From Elioraea rosea (lineage in GTDB: Bacteria > Pseudomonadota > Alphaproteobacteria > Acetobacterales > Acetobacteraceae), in contig NZ_VFAC01000002.1 in assembly GCF_007644105.1 (NCBI RefSeq), forward strand, positions 1-64,000: DNA of 64,000 bases, written 5' to 3'. The notes beneath the pieces are model-generated. The model was not told the DNA's origin, did not search any database, and worked only from the letters and a program-made list of their open reading frames with translations. Shown piece after piece: positions 34,581 through 43,230 of the stretch. Position 1 is the first letter of the stretch; each line of letters starts with the position of its first letter. The translations under genes were made by a program, and so were the position numbers.

Positions 34581-35228
34581 ATGCCTGCCGCGCGTATGGT
34601 CACGCTGAACAACAAGACGATCACCATCGATGACGGGATGCGTGCACGCATCCTCGACGAGATGCCCGAGATCCGCTGGATCGCAGATGCAGCGTTGCGC
34701 GACGGCGTGACGGATGCATGGGCCGCCGCGGTCGCGAGCTCGAGCCTGTCGCGCATCGGCGACATGAAGCCGTCCGGCAATTACGATTCCCGTCCCCTCC
34801 GAAGCGGATCGCAGGCGGACCACATCCGCAGCGTCACGCGCATGGCGGTGAAGATCGCCGAGGAGTTCGCGCAGCTCTTTCCCGGCTTCACGGTTGACCG
34901 CGACATCCTGATCGCAGGGTCGCTCTGCCACGACATCGGCAAGGTGTGGGAGTTCGATCCCGAGAACGTCCGCAGATGGAAGGCAGCGCCGCGCAAGGTT
35001 GGCGTGCCATCCCTGCGCCATCCCGGCTATGGCATCCACATCTGCCTGACGATGGGGCTGCCAGAGGCGGTGGCACACATGGCCGCCGCCCATTCAGGGG
35101 AGGGAGAGCTGCTCACGCGCAGCCTGGAGAACACGATCCTCCATTGGGCCGATTACACGTTCTGGCGCGTCGTCGAGGCTGGCGACCTGTTTGCCGACAC
35201 GGATCGCTGGCTTGAGCAGCCCAACTGA
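34581..35228 (+). CDS. HD-domain phosphohydrolase-like protein at the end of the TRAP operon
   Basis: A 215-residue soluble protein with the HD metal-binding pattern: H81 in QADHIRSVTRMAVKIAEEF, H117-D118 in GSLCHDIGKVWEF, and later histidines in LRHPGYGIHI and AAAHSGEGE. GGAGGAAAC precedes the ATG at 34581, 26 bases after dctM, so it is probably cotranscribed with the transporter. HD proteins hydrolyse phosphoesters or nucleotides, and some act on other bonds. Such proteins are not standard TRAP partners, and no specific substrate can be assigned. The frame is open upstream, inside dctM, without homology. Confidence 0.78.
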   Translation: MPAARMVTLNNKTITIDDGMRARILDEMPEIRWIADAALRDGVTDAWAAAVASSSLSRIGDMKPSGNYDSRPLRSGSQADHIRSVTRMAVKIAEEFAQLFPGFTVDRDILIAGSLCHDIGKVWEFDPENVRRWKAAPRKVGVPSLRHPGYGIHICLTMGLPEAVAHMAAAHSGEGELLTRSLENTILHWADYTFWRVVEAGDLFADTDRWLEQPN

Positions 35229-35241
35229 GAGACAGCGCGGC

Positions 35242-35261
35242 CCAGCCTGTCACAGGCTTGG
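35242..35261. terminator. Hairpin between convergent genes
   Basis: CCAGCCTG-tca-CAGGCTTGG at 35242-35261 can form a stem of about eight pairs with one mismatch, in the 39-base gap between the HD-protein gene and the convergent membrane protein. No T tract follows, so it is only a candidate bidirectional terminator. Confidence 0.3.
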
Positions 35262-35267
35262 TGAAAC

Positions 35268-35996
35268 CTACGGATAGTCGCAGCGCTCCGCGGTCACGTT
35301 CACGAAGCCGCGCAGGTCAGCCTCCGTCACCAGGAACCGGTGCTCGTTGGCACCGCGGACGACCGAGAAGGTCAGCGGCAGCTGACCGGCGGTCTCGGTC
35401 CGGCCGCCGCCCGGTTGAATCGCGACGATGGTCACGGGGAGGGCCGGGTCGTACCAGGCCTGCGGTGCACCGTCCGGCGCGCGGGCGGACTGGCCCTCCC
35501 CGGTCACGACGATGGCGCCAGCGAACGAGACCGAGGTCTGGCCGGTTCGCGCCAGCGGCGTAGCAAGCAGGAACCGACGTGTCTCCTGGGTCGCGTCGCA
35601 TTTCGTGCCGTTCGTCGCGTTGCGAAGCACGAGCTTGAGCCTGTCCGGTGCCAGGCCCTCCGTCAGTCGTTCCTGCACCTGCAGGAAGAGCTCGCGCGCC
35701 GTTCCTGTGGGCACGTCTCGGCCATAGCGAGCCTCCCACTCGCGCACCCGAGCCTCGGCCTGCTGGCGCAGAGCCTCGGTCTGGCCGAGTTGCTGCTGGA
35801 GCGCCGCGATCGTCCGCCGCTGCTGGTCGAGATCGCGTCTCAGCGCATCGGTCTCGACCTGGGCAAGCCGGCTGCCGGATTCGTAGGCGAATGCGCCCAG
35901 CAGCACGAGGCCGCCGAGGATCGCGAAGAAGGTGACAATGCGCGCTCGTCTGCGCCTCCGCTCGGCGCGGCGAGCATCGCGCAACCCAAGACTCAT
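35268..35996 (-). CDS. Inner-membrane protein with coiled coil, unknown function
   Basis: A 242-residue protein. After a basic N-terminus (RRAERRRRRAR) there is one membrane segment at about residues 20-40. A predicted coiled coil of about 60 residues follows (LRRDLDQQRRTIAALQQQLG and on), then a beta-rich C-terminal domain with two cysteines (GTKCDATQ, TAERCDYP). The topology suggests a periplasmic C-terminal domain held to the inner membrane. The frame is open 105 codons upstream, but MSLGLRDARR at 35996 is the natural start. It is divergent from the periplasmic glucan genes. I do not recognise the family. Confidence 0.7.
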   Translation of the reverse strand: MSLGLRDARRAERRRRRARIVTFFAILGGLVLLGAFAYESGSRLAQVETDALRRDLDQQRRTIAALQQQLGQTEALRQQAEARVREWEARYGRDVPTGTARELFLQVQERLTEGLAPDRLKLVLRNATNGTKCDATQETRRFLLATPLARTGQTSVSFAGAIVVTGEGQSARAPDGAPQAWYDPALPVTIVAIQPGGGRTETAGQLPLTFSVVRGANEHRFLVTEADLRGFVNVTAERCDYP

Positions 35997-36199
35997 CGGT
36001 TCCCGTCTTCCTCTCGTCTCTTCCGCCGGATGGGTTTCTAGCACCCGTCCGCGACGATGGGCACCGTGAGGCCGCTTCTGCAACGGCCGGGCGCCAGGAG
36101 CCTTCGGTTCGCTGCGATTCGAGCGGCCTGCCCGCTCTTCCGGCAGCAACTTCCGGCGCGGTCGTGTCGTTAGGGCTGGGGCGGGGCCGGAGGAGAGCG

Positions 36200-37732
36200 A
36201 TGCTACGACGGCATCTGATGATTGGAGGAGCAGCGGCGGTTGGTGTGGCGCTCGCGCCGGGAGCAGGCATGGCCTCTTCGAACACGCTCGTCGCGCAGGA
36301 AGGTACGCCATTCAACCCCGAGGGTGTGCTGCGGGCAGCGCAGACCCTTGCCACCCAGCCCTTCTCGCGCGGCGACGCGAACCTTCCGAGCGCCTTGAAC
36401 GACCTGTCCTACGATCAGTACAGGATGATCCGCTTCGACAGGGCGCAGGCGCTCTGGCGCGGCGGCGACCTGGGCTTCGAGCTCCAGCCGGCGCACAGGG
36501 GCTTTCTGTTCCGCGAGCGCGTGGCCTTGCATGAGGTGGGCGATGGCGTGGCCCGCCCCCTCACCTTCGGGCGCGAGCAATTCACCTATGGTGAGGCGCC
36601 CACGCCGCCTGAGGGCGAGGACATCGGCTTCGCTGGCGCGCGGCTCCTCGCGCCGCTCAACCGCCCCGGTCATTTCGACGAGGTGGTCAGCTTCCTGGGT
36701 GCGAGCTACTTCCGCGCCCTCGGCAGGGGGCACGTCTACGGCATCTCCGCGCGCGGCCTCGCCATCGCGACGGCCGATCCGAAGGGCGAGGAGTTCCCGG
36801 CCTTCCGAGCCTTCTGGTTCGAACGCCCCGCGCAAGGCGCCCGGCAGGCCACGGTACACGCGCTGCTCGACAGCGAGAGCCTTGCGGGCGCGTACACCTT
36901 CGTCGTTCGCCCCGGCGAAACCACAACGATGGATGTCGATGCACACATTTTCCCACGGCGCGATGTTCCGCTCGTCGGGATCGCTCCGTTGACGAGCATG
37001 TACCTGCACGGGCCGAACGATCGCGGCCGCATCGACGACTATCGCCCAGCCGTGCACGACTCCGATGGCCTGTTGATGCTGAAGGCCAATGGCGAGCGGG
37101 TGTGGCGGCCGCTCACCAATCCGCGCACGCTCCAGGTCAGCGCGTTTGCCGATGAGTCGCCGTCCGGCTTCGGCCTGATGCAACGGCGGCGCGAATACGC
37201 CGACTTCCATGATCTCGAGGCGCTCTACCATCGCAGGCCGAGCCTGTGGGTCGAGCCTCTGGATCGCTGGGGCCCAGGCAAGCTGCATCTCGTCGAGATC
37301 CCGACCGACGGCGAGATCCACGATAACATCGCCGCGTTCTGGCGGCCGGACGATGTTCCGAAGAAGGGCCAGCCGCTGCGCCTGCGCTACCGGTTGCACT
37401 GGTGCTCCCGCGCGCCCATCGACACCACGCTCGCCTCCTTCGACAGCACACGCGTCGGCCAGGGCAGTGGGACGGGCATGCGCCGCTTCGTGCTCGACGC
37501 GCTCGGCCCTGCCCTCGCCGAGCTCGCCTCCGACACCGACCTGAAGCTTGAGGTCAGGGCCTCGAGAGGCAGCCTTCATCATGGCGCGGTGCATCGCAAT
37601 GCGGTGACCGGGGGGCTCCGTGTCGCCTTCGAACTCCGGCTCGAGGGTGCGAATCTGGTCGAACTCGGCGCGCGCGTGCTCTCGGGCGAGACCGCGATCA
37701 CCGAAACCTGGCTGTATCGGTGGACCGCATGA
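36200..37732 (+). CDS. opgG: Periplasmic glucan biosynthesis protein, OpgG/OpgD family
   Basis: A 510-residue protein of the MdoG family, of the usual length. The N-terminus MLRRHLMIGGAAAVGVALAP has a twin arginine and may be a Tat signal, as in OpgD. The mature part shows DLSYDQYRMIRFDRAQALW, then GISARGLAIATADPKGEEFP, FWFERP, PLTSMYLHGPNDR and DSDGLLML. GGAGGAGAG lies just before the ATG. OpgG acts in the periplasm on the linear glucan made by OpgH and is needed for branched osmoregulated periplasmic glucans. It overlaps opgH by ATGA. Confidence 0.9.
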   Translation: MLRRHLMIGGAAAVGVALAPGAGMASSNTLVAQEGTPFNPEGVLRAAQTLATQPFSRGDANLPSALNDLSYDQYRMIRFDRAQALWRGGDLGFELQPAHRGFLFRERVALHEVGDGVARPLTFGREQFTYGEAPTPPEGEDIGFAGARLLAPLNRPGHFDEVVSFLGASYFRALGRGHVYGISARGLAIATADPKGEEFPAFRAFWFERPAQGARQATVHALLDSESLAGAYTFVVRPGETTTMDVDAHIFPRRDVPLVGIAPLTSMYLHGPNDRGRIDDYRPAVHDSDGLLMLKANGERVWRPLTNPRTLQVSAFADESPSGFGLMQRRREYADFHDLEALYHRRPSLWVEPLDRWGPGKLHLVEIPTDGEIHDNIAAFWRPDDVPKKGQPLRLRYRLHWCSRAPIDTTLASFDSTRVGQGSGTGMRRFVLDALGPALAELASDTDLKLEVRASRGSLHHGAVHRNAVTGGLRVAFELRLEGANLVELGARVLSGETAITETWLYRWTA

Positions 37733-39954
37733 GCACGCGTGGGCCTCTGGCAGGTTCGGCTGCATCGGGGCCAGGCACGCGCATCGGCGCCATGCCGCCT
37801 CCGTCGCCGATGCCGATGCCGATCCAGCTTCTCGACGCCGCGCCCGAGCCGCTGTGTCGCAAGCCCGACTCGGCGCCGCCCGGGTTGATGCTGCGCCGCG
37901 TGCTCGTGCTTGGCACCGCGGCCTGCCTGGCACTCTTCGGCACGCACGAGATGGCCGAGGTGTTGGATGGCCCCCTGCTGAACGTTCCGGCGATCGCGCT
38001 TCTCGTCCTGTTCGCGCTGCTTTTCGCCTGGATCGCGCTTGCGTTCGTGAGCGGCGTCGTCGGCTTCATCGTGCTCGTGCGCAGCGGCGGGGAACGCCTC
38101 CTGGCACGAGGCAGCGCTGAGGACCTCAAGAGTCGCACGGCCTTGCTGATGCCGATCCATAATGAACAACCTGCAGCCGTGTTTGGCGCGATCTCCGCGA
38201 TGCGCGAATCGCTCAGGAAGGCGGGAGCGGCTGCCAGCTTCGACATCTTCGTGCTGAGCGACACGACCGACCCCGATGCCTGGGTCGCCGAGGAGGCGCA
38301 TTACCTGGCGATAAGCCGGACCGGCCAGGGTGGGCCGGACCTGTTCTACCGGCGCAGGCGTGACAACGCCGGGCGCAAGGTTGGCAACATCGCCGAATGG
38401 GTGACGCGGCATGGCGGCGCCTACGAGAACTTCGTAGTGCTCGACGCAGACAGCATCATGACGGCCGAGGCGCTGATCACGCTCGCCGCGACCATGGACC
38501 GGCAGCCAGGCGTCGGCCTGATCCAGACGCTTCCCGTCAGCGTCGGGGGACGCACGGTCCTGGCACGGCTGCAGCAATTCGCTGGCCGCGTCCACGGCGC
38601 GCTCGTCGCCACGGGTGCCGATTGGTGGCAGGGCTCCGAAGGGAACTACTACGGCCACAACGCAATCATCCGGACGCGCGCCTTCGCCGAAGCCGCTGGA
38701 TTGCCGCGGTTGCCCGGCCGCAAACCCTTCGGCGGCGACATCCTCAGCCACGATTTCATCGAGGCGGCCATGCTGCGCCGCGCCGACTGGGCCGTGCACA
38801 TGGTGCCGGGCCTCGCGGGAAGCTACGAGGAGGGACCGCCGACCCTCATCGACAGCGCGATCCGCGATCGCCGCTGGTGTCAGGGCAATATCCAGCACAC
38901 GGCCCTCCTCACGACGGCCGGGTTCCACCCGATCAGCCGGCTGCACCTTCTGACGGGGATCGGCGCCTACCTGACGGCGCCCCTCTGGCTCGCCTTCCTC
39001 GTTGGCGGCATCATCCTCGCCGTCCAGGCCCATCTCAGCACGCCGAGCTATTTTCCGAGTGGCCACGTGCTGTTTCCGGAATGGCCGGTCGTCGACCCCG
39101 TCCGCGCGAAGTGGATGTTCCTCGGCACGATGCTGATGCTGATCGTGCCGAAGCTCCTCGCGGCAATCGCGTTCCTGGTCAATGCGCATGATCGGCAGCG
39201 TTCCGGAGGTGGGGCCCGCGTGCTGCTTGGCGTGATGCTTGAGATCGTCATCACCGGCCTGCTTGCACCGGTGACGATGTTGACCCAGGCGCGTCAGGTG
39301 GTCAGCATCCTGCTCGGCCGCGACGCGGGATGGAGCGCGCAATCCCGCAGCAGTGACCGCGTGAGCTGGCGGGAGGCGGCCAGTCGCTACTGGGGGCATA
39401 CGGTAATCGGGGTCGTTCTCGCGTCGGGCTTCCTGGTCGCGCCCGCGCTTGCCCTCTGGATGTCGCCGGTGATCCTCGGCCTCGTCCTGGCGATTCCGCT
39501 CGTGGTGCTCACGGGCAGCGCCGCGGCAGGGTACGCTCTCCGCAACGCTCGCCTGATGCTCATCCCCGAGGAAACCGCCCCGCCGCACGAGCTTTCACTC
39601 ACCGATGCCGCGCGCGCGCGGCTCGCGGCGGAACAACTTGGGCCTGGTGAGGCCATTGCACAGCTCGCAGCAGACGAGGTGCTGCTCGAGCTTCACTGCC
39701 ACATGTTGCCGAAGCGGCGCGCACGAGGGATTCAGGCGATCGATCTTCCCCTTGCGACAGGCCTTGCCAAGCTCGATGCCGTCGATGAGCTGCCGACCCT
39801 GCTCGCGCTGCTCGATCGACGCGAGAAGGCAGCCCTGCTCGCGGATGGACGCTCGGTGCTTCGCCTTGTCCGTCTCGCACGCGGCCGGAGGCCGGAGGCA
39901 GCCGACGCTGACGCGGGCCTCGCCTGCCTGGTCAAGGAGCTGCAGCCGGCCTGA
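37729..39954 (+). CDS. opgH: Membrane glucosyltransferase OpgH (periplasmic glucan synthesis)
   Basis: A 741-residue GT2-family membrane enzyme. Two N-terminal membrane segments (about residues 55-105) precede the cytoplasmic catalytic domain: LLMPIHNEQPAAVFGAI, VVLDADSIMT with the DxD site, GGDILSHDFIEAAMLRRADW, and the RxxRW motif in IRDRRWCQGN. At least four membrane segments follow. It polymerises UDP-glucose into the beta-glucan backbone and exports it. ATG 37729 overlaps the opgG stop; a GTG nine bases earlier is an alternative. A role in hypo-osmotic adaptation is established for the family. Confidence 0.92.
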   Translation: MSTRGPLAGSAASGPGTRIGAMPPPSPMPMPIQLLDAAPEPLCRKPDSAPPGLMLRRVLVLGTAACLALFGTHEMAEVLDGPLLNVPAIALLVLFALLFAWIALAFVSGVVGFIVLVRSGGERLLARGSAEDLKSRTALLMPIHNEQPAAVFGAISAMRESLRKAGAAASFDIFVLSDTTDPDAWVAEEAHYLAISRTGQGGPDLFYRRRRDNAGRKVGNIAEWVTRHGGAYENFVVLDADSIMTAEALITLAATMDRQPGVGLIQTLPVSVGGRTVLARLQQFAGRVHGALVATGADWWQGSEGNYYGHNAIIRTRAFAEAAGLPRLPGRKPFGGDILSHDFIEAAMLRRADWAVHMVPGLAGSYEEGPPTLIDSAIRDRRWCQGNIQHTALLTTAGFHPISRLHLLTGIGAYLTAPLWLAFLVGGIILAVQAHLSTPSYFPSGHVLFPEWPVVDPVRAKWMFLGTMLMLIVPKLLAAIAFLVNAHDRQRSGGGARVLLGVMLEIVITGLLAPVTMLTQARQVVSILLGRDAGWSAQSRSSDRVSWREAASRYWGHTVIGVVLASGFLVAPALALWMSPVILGLVLAIPLVVLTGSAAAGYALRNARLMLIPEETAPPHELSLTDAARARLAAEQLGPGEAIAQLAADEVLLELHCHMLPKRRARGIQAIDLPLATGLAKLDAVDELPTLLALLDRREKAALLADGRSVLRLVRLARGRRPEAADADAGLACLVKELQPA

Positions 39955-39983
39955 TGCGTGTATTCGGTTGCGACTTGCCTTGA

Positions 39984-41330
39984 TCACACAGCGCGGATGA
40001 GGGCGTCGATATCGGGTGCACGGTCGAGTGCTTCGACGGCGCATGCGAGGGGCGAGAGGTCGGAGCGCGGTGTGCGCGCCGCCGCTAGACACGCCGCAGC
40101 CTTTGCCATTCGTGCCGCAACCGAGAGAGGATTGGCCGGACTGCCGATCGTGTCAGACACAGTCACGCGCAGTGTCGAGGTTTGCTCCACTTCGACGGTT
40201 TGCGGAACGATGGCATTCGGGTCGGAGTTGTCGTCCTGGATCAGCCGAACGCGACCAGCGAGCGCAAGCGTCTTGGGATCAGCAAGGCACGGGGCATTGA
40301 AGTCAGCGAGGGTCACGGTGCCGAAGCGCAGTGTCGTCGCCGCAACGTAGGGCAGGCAGAGCCGCGCGTAATTCGGCGTCAGGTCGTCGCGCAGAGGCCG
40401 CCCGACGAGGCGCATCGCAAGCGGCGGCAGGTGGAGTCGTACTTCGCGCACCGCCGTAGCGTCGATCGCCTCCTGCGCGAGGAGGCGCTGCAGACCATCG
40501 ATCACCGGATGGGTGAGCCGACCTGACGGAAACGGCTTGTGGGACAGGGCCTCGACCTGCCAACGCTGCCCAAGCGCAGCAAGACCAGGAGCAAGATCGT
40601 GCTCCGGCTCGGTCATTGCCAGAAAACCGGAGCGGCCGGTGAGCCAGGCGGCAGGCCCGCGCGCGCCAGCCTCGGCAAGATCGGCGGCGCGGATGCCGGC
40701 AGCGGCAGCGAAGCCCATCTGGACCGCGAGCGCCATGCCCCCTTCGTGATGCGCCTGCATCGTTCCGGGGATCTGGCCAAGCAACAGCCCCGCACCGCCC
40801 GCGCCCGTGGCGAGATCGAAAGCGCGCAGCCGCGCCACCGCCCCGTAGGCGCCGAACATTCCCGCCGTCGCGGGCCGGAAGAACCGCATCTGGCCACGCG
40901 CGGCGGCACCGATGGTGCAGGCGAGGTCAAGCCCGAACACGACGGCGGAGAGGAGCCGTCCGCCGGTCACCCCGCCGAGCCGTTCCGCTTCGGCGAGCGC
41001 GGCGGCAAGCGTGGGCGTCACGGCGTGAGCCACCGCGGCCTCGTGGATCGCGTCGAACTCGAGCACATGCGCCTGGAAGGCATTGACGAACGCCGCCTGT
41101 GCAGCGGGCAGGCGCACCGCCTCGCCCCATACCTTCGCCGCATCACCATCGCCCCACCGGCGGACCGCGGAGAGCACGCCTGGCTGGTCCGCATGGGCGG
41201 TCCCAGCGATGCCGACGGCAAGCGTGTCGAGCACGAACACGCGGGCGGCTTCGCGCGCGGCTGCTGGAACTGCCGCCTCGGGCGCGTCGAGCACATGCCG
41301 CAGCAGCGCGGCTTCCGCATCAGGCATCAT
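39984..41330 (-). CDS. MmgE/PrpD-family protein
   Basis: A 448-residue protein with MmgE/PrpD features: VFVLDTLAVGIAGTAHADQPG near the N-terminus, EFDAIHEAAVAHAVTPTLAAALA with the conserved Asp/His region, and SHKPFPSGRLTHPVIDGLQRL in the second domain. The family includes 2-methylcitrate dehydratase and aconitate-decarboxylase-like enzymes acting on small carboxylic acids. The pair of ATGs at 41330/41327 is chosen as start because the 40 residues upstream have no family similarity. It is divergent from the HyuB gene. The substrate is unknown; it could process acids released by the Hyu enzymes. Confidence 0.85.
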   Translation of the reverse strand: MMPDAEAALLRHVLDAPEAAVPAAAREAARVFVLDTLAVGIAGTAHADQPGVLSAVRRWGDGDAAKVWGEAVRLPAAQAAFVNAFQAHVLEFDAIHEAAVAHAVTPTLAAALAEAERLGGVTGGRLLSAVVFGLDLACTIGAAARGQMRFFRPATAGMFGAYGAVARLRAFDLATGAGGAGLLLGQIPGTMQAHHEGGMALAVQMGFAAAAGIRAADLAEAGARGPAAWLTGRSGFLAMTEPEHDLAPGLAALGQRWQVEALSHKPFPSGRLTHPVIDGLQRLLAQEAIDATAVREVRLHLPPLAMRLVGRPLRDDLTPNYARLCLPYVAATTLRFGTVTLADFNAPCLADPKTLALAGRVRLIQDDNSDPNAIVPQTVEVEQTSTLRVTVSDTIGSPANPLSVAARMAKAAACLAAARTPRSDLSPLACAVEALDRAPDIDALIRAV

Positions 41331-41440
41331 CGGCCGATGCTGCTGGCGCAGCGCAGCCTGGTCAATCCGCCCCCGTCTTGCGGCCAGCGGCCCGAGCGCC
41401 GACAATCGATGTGACACTGCACAAGAGGGCCGCGCACGCC

Positions 41441-43225
41441 ATGACAGCAAGCCACGATCCGATCGCGTTCGAGCTGTTCAGGAACGCGATCTTCTCGATC
41501 GCCGACGAAATGGCGTTGACGGTGTTCCGCACGACCTATTCGGGCGTGCTGAAGGACAACATGGACTACTCCACCGCCTTCGCCGACGCGAACGGGCGTC
41601 TCGTCGCGCAGGGGCTGACGCTGCCAGGTCATCTCGGCTCGATCCCAACCGCGCTCGACAGCATCATGCGCCATTTCGGCGACGCGATGAACGAGGGCGA
41701 CATCTACGTCCTCAACGACCCTTTCGATGGCGGCATGCACCTGCCGGACATCTTCGTCTTCAAGCCGCTCTATCATGAAGGCCGGCGGCTCGCCTTCGCG
41801 GCCACCGTCTGCCACCACACCGACGTCGGTGGGCGCGTGGCGGGCTCCAATGCCTCCGACTCGACCGAGATCTACGCCGAAGGCCTGCGCATCCCTCCGC
41901 TCAAGCTGTATGACCGCGGCGTCCGCAACGAGACGCTGATGTCGATCATCGAGCGCAACGTGCGCCTGCCTGTCCGGCTGTTCGGCGATCTGCGTGCCCA
42001 GCTCGCTGCCTGCCACATCGCCGAGGCACAGTTCCGGGAGCTGGTAAGCCGCTACGGCGCGGCCACCGTGTCGACCTACATGGAAGAGGTCATCGACTAT
42101 GCCGAGCGGCTGACACGCGCAGCGCTCGCCGACCTGCCGGACGGGGAATGGTCCTTCGAGGACTGGATCGACGATGACGGCGTGGACGTCGGCAAACCGA
42201 TCCGGCTCTTCGTCACGCTCAGGAAGCGCGGCGGGCACATGGTCGTGGATTGGACGGGCACGAACCCGCAGGTGAAGGGCGCGATCAACAACACGCTCTC
42301 GTTCACGAAGGCGGCGTCCTACACCGCCGTCCGCTCCGTGCTCCCCGCCGGCATCCCGAACAACGAGGGCGTGTTCCGGGCGATCGAGGTGATCTGCCCT
42401 CCCGGCACCGTCGGCAACGGCGTGCTGCCCGCCGCCTGCGCCGCGCGCGGGCTCACCGGGTTCCGCATGACCGACTGCATGTTCGGCGCGCTCGCCATGA
42501 TGCTTCCGGACCGCGTGTTCGCGGCAGGCGACGGGGGCAACACGGGCATCTCGATCGGCGGCTGGGATGCAGCCCGCCAGCCCTTCATCTACGTCGACTT
42601 CACCTGTGGTGCCTGGGGCGCACGGCCCTGGGCGGACGGGTTGGATGGGAACAGCCACATGTTCGCCAACATGGCGTCCCATTCCGTCGAGGTGACGGAA
42701 GCTGAGCAGCCGATCCAGCTCCTAGCCTACGAGTTCGTTCCGGACAAGGCGGGGGCAGGCAAGTTCCGCGGCGGCGTGCCATTCCGCCGCGACTACCGCT
42801 TCCTCGAGGAGGAGGGCACGTTGCAGGTCCGCTCCGACAGGCGGGTGCACCGGCCCTTCGGCCTCTATGGCGGCAGCCCGGGCGCCCCCTCCGCGAATGT
42901 GCTGAACCCCGACACCGACAACCGGCCCCTTCCCTCGAAGGTCACCATGACCATCCGTCGCGGCGAGGTGTTCCGCCATGTGCTCGCCGGCGGCGGCGGC
43001 TGGGGTGACCCGCTCGAGCGTGACACGGCACTGGTTCTGCGCGACGTCCGCAACGAGCTGCTGTCGATCGCGAAGGCTGCTGCCGACTACGGCGTCGTCA
43101 TCGCGGACGGGAGGATCGACGAGGCGGCCACCGCACGCCTGCGGGCCGAACGCCGAAAGCAGAGGGGCTGGCAGGAACCGCCCAAGGTGCTCCGCGACGA
43201 TCCATTGCCCCAGGCCGCGGAGTGA
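41441..43225 (+). CDS. hyuB: Hydantoinase B/oxoprolinase-family subunit (first set)
   Basis: A 594-residue HyuB-family protein: PIAFELFRNAIFSIADEMAL, DYSTAFADANGRLVAQGLTL, NDPFDGGMHLPDIFVFKPLY, CHHTDVGGRVAGSNASDSTE and a C-terminal GGGGWGDPLERD. The family pairs with HyuA in ATP-dependent hydantoinases, 5-oxoprolinase, acetone and acetophenone carboxylases. Here B precedes A, the reverse of the other two sets in this window. The ATG at 41441 is chosen at the start of homology, but its ribosome site is weak. It overlaps the HyuA gene region by one base (TGATG). Confidence 0.9.
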   Translation: MTASHDPIAFELFRNAIFSIADEMALTVFRTTYSGVLKDNMDYSTAFADANGRLVAQGLTLPGHLGSIPTALDSIMRHFGDAMNEGDIYVLNDPFDGGMHLPDIFVFKPLYHEGRRLAFAATVCHHTDVGGRVAGSNASDSTEIYAEGLRIPPLKLYDRGVRNETLMSIIERNVRLPVRLFGDLRAQLAACHIAEAQFRELVSRYGAATVSTYMEEVIDYAERLTRAALADLPDGEWSFEDWIDDDGVDVGKPIRLFVTLRKRGGHMVVDWTGTNPQVKGAINNTLSFTKAASYTAVRSVLPAGIPNNEGVFRAIEVICPPGTVGNGVLPAACAARGLTGFRMTDCMFGALAMMLPDRVFAAGDGGNTGISIGGWDAARQPFIYVDFTCGAWGARPWADGLDGNSHMFANMASHSVEVTEAEQPIQLLAYEFVPDKAGAGKFRGGVPFRRDYRFLEEEGTLQVRSDRRVHRPFGLYGGSPGAPSANVLNPDTDNRPLPSKVTMTIRRGEVFRHVLAGGGGWGDPLERDTALVLRDVRNELLSIAKAAADYGVVIADGRIDEAATARLRAERRKQRGWQEPPKVLRDDPLPQAAE

Positions 43226-43230
43226 TGCGC

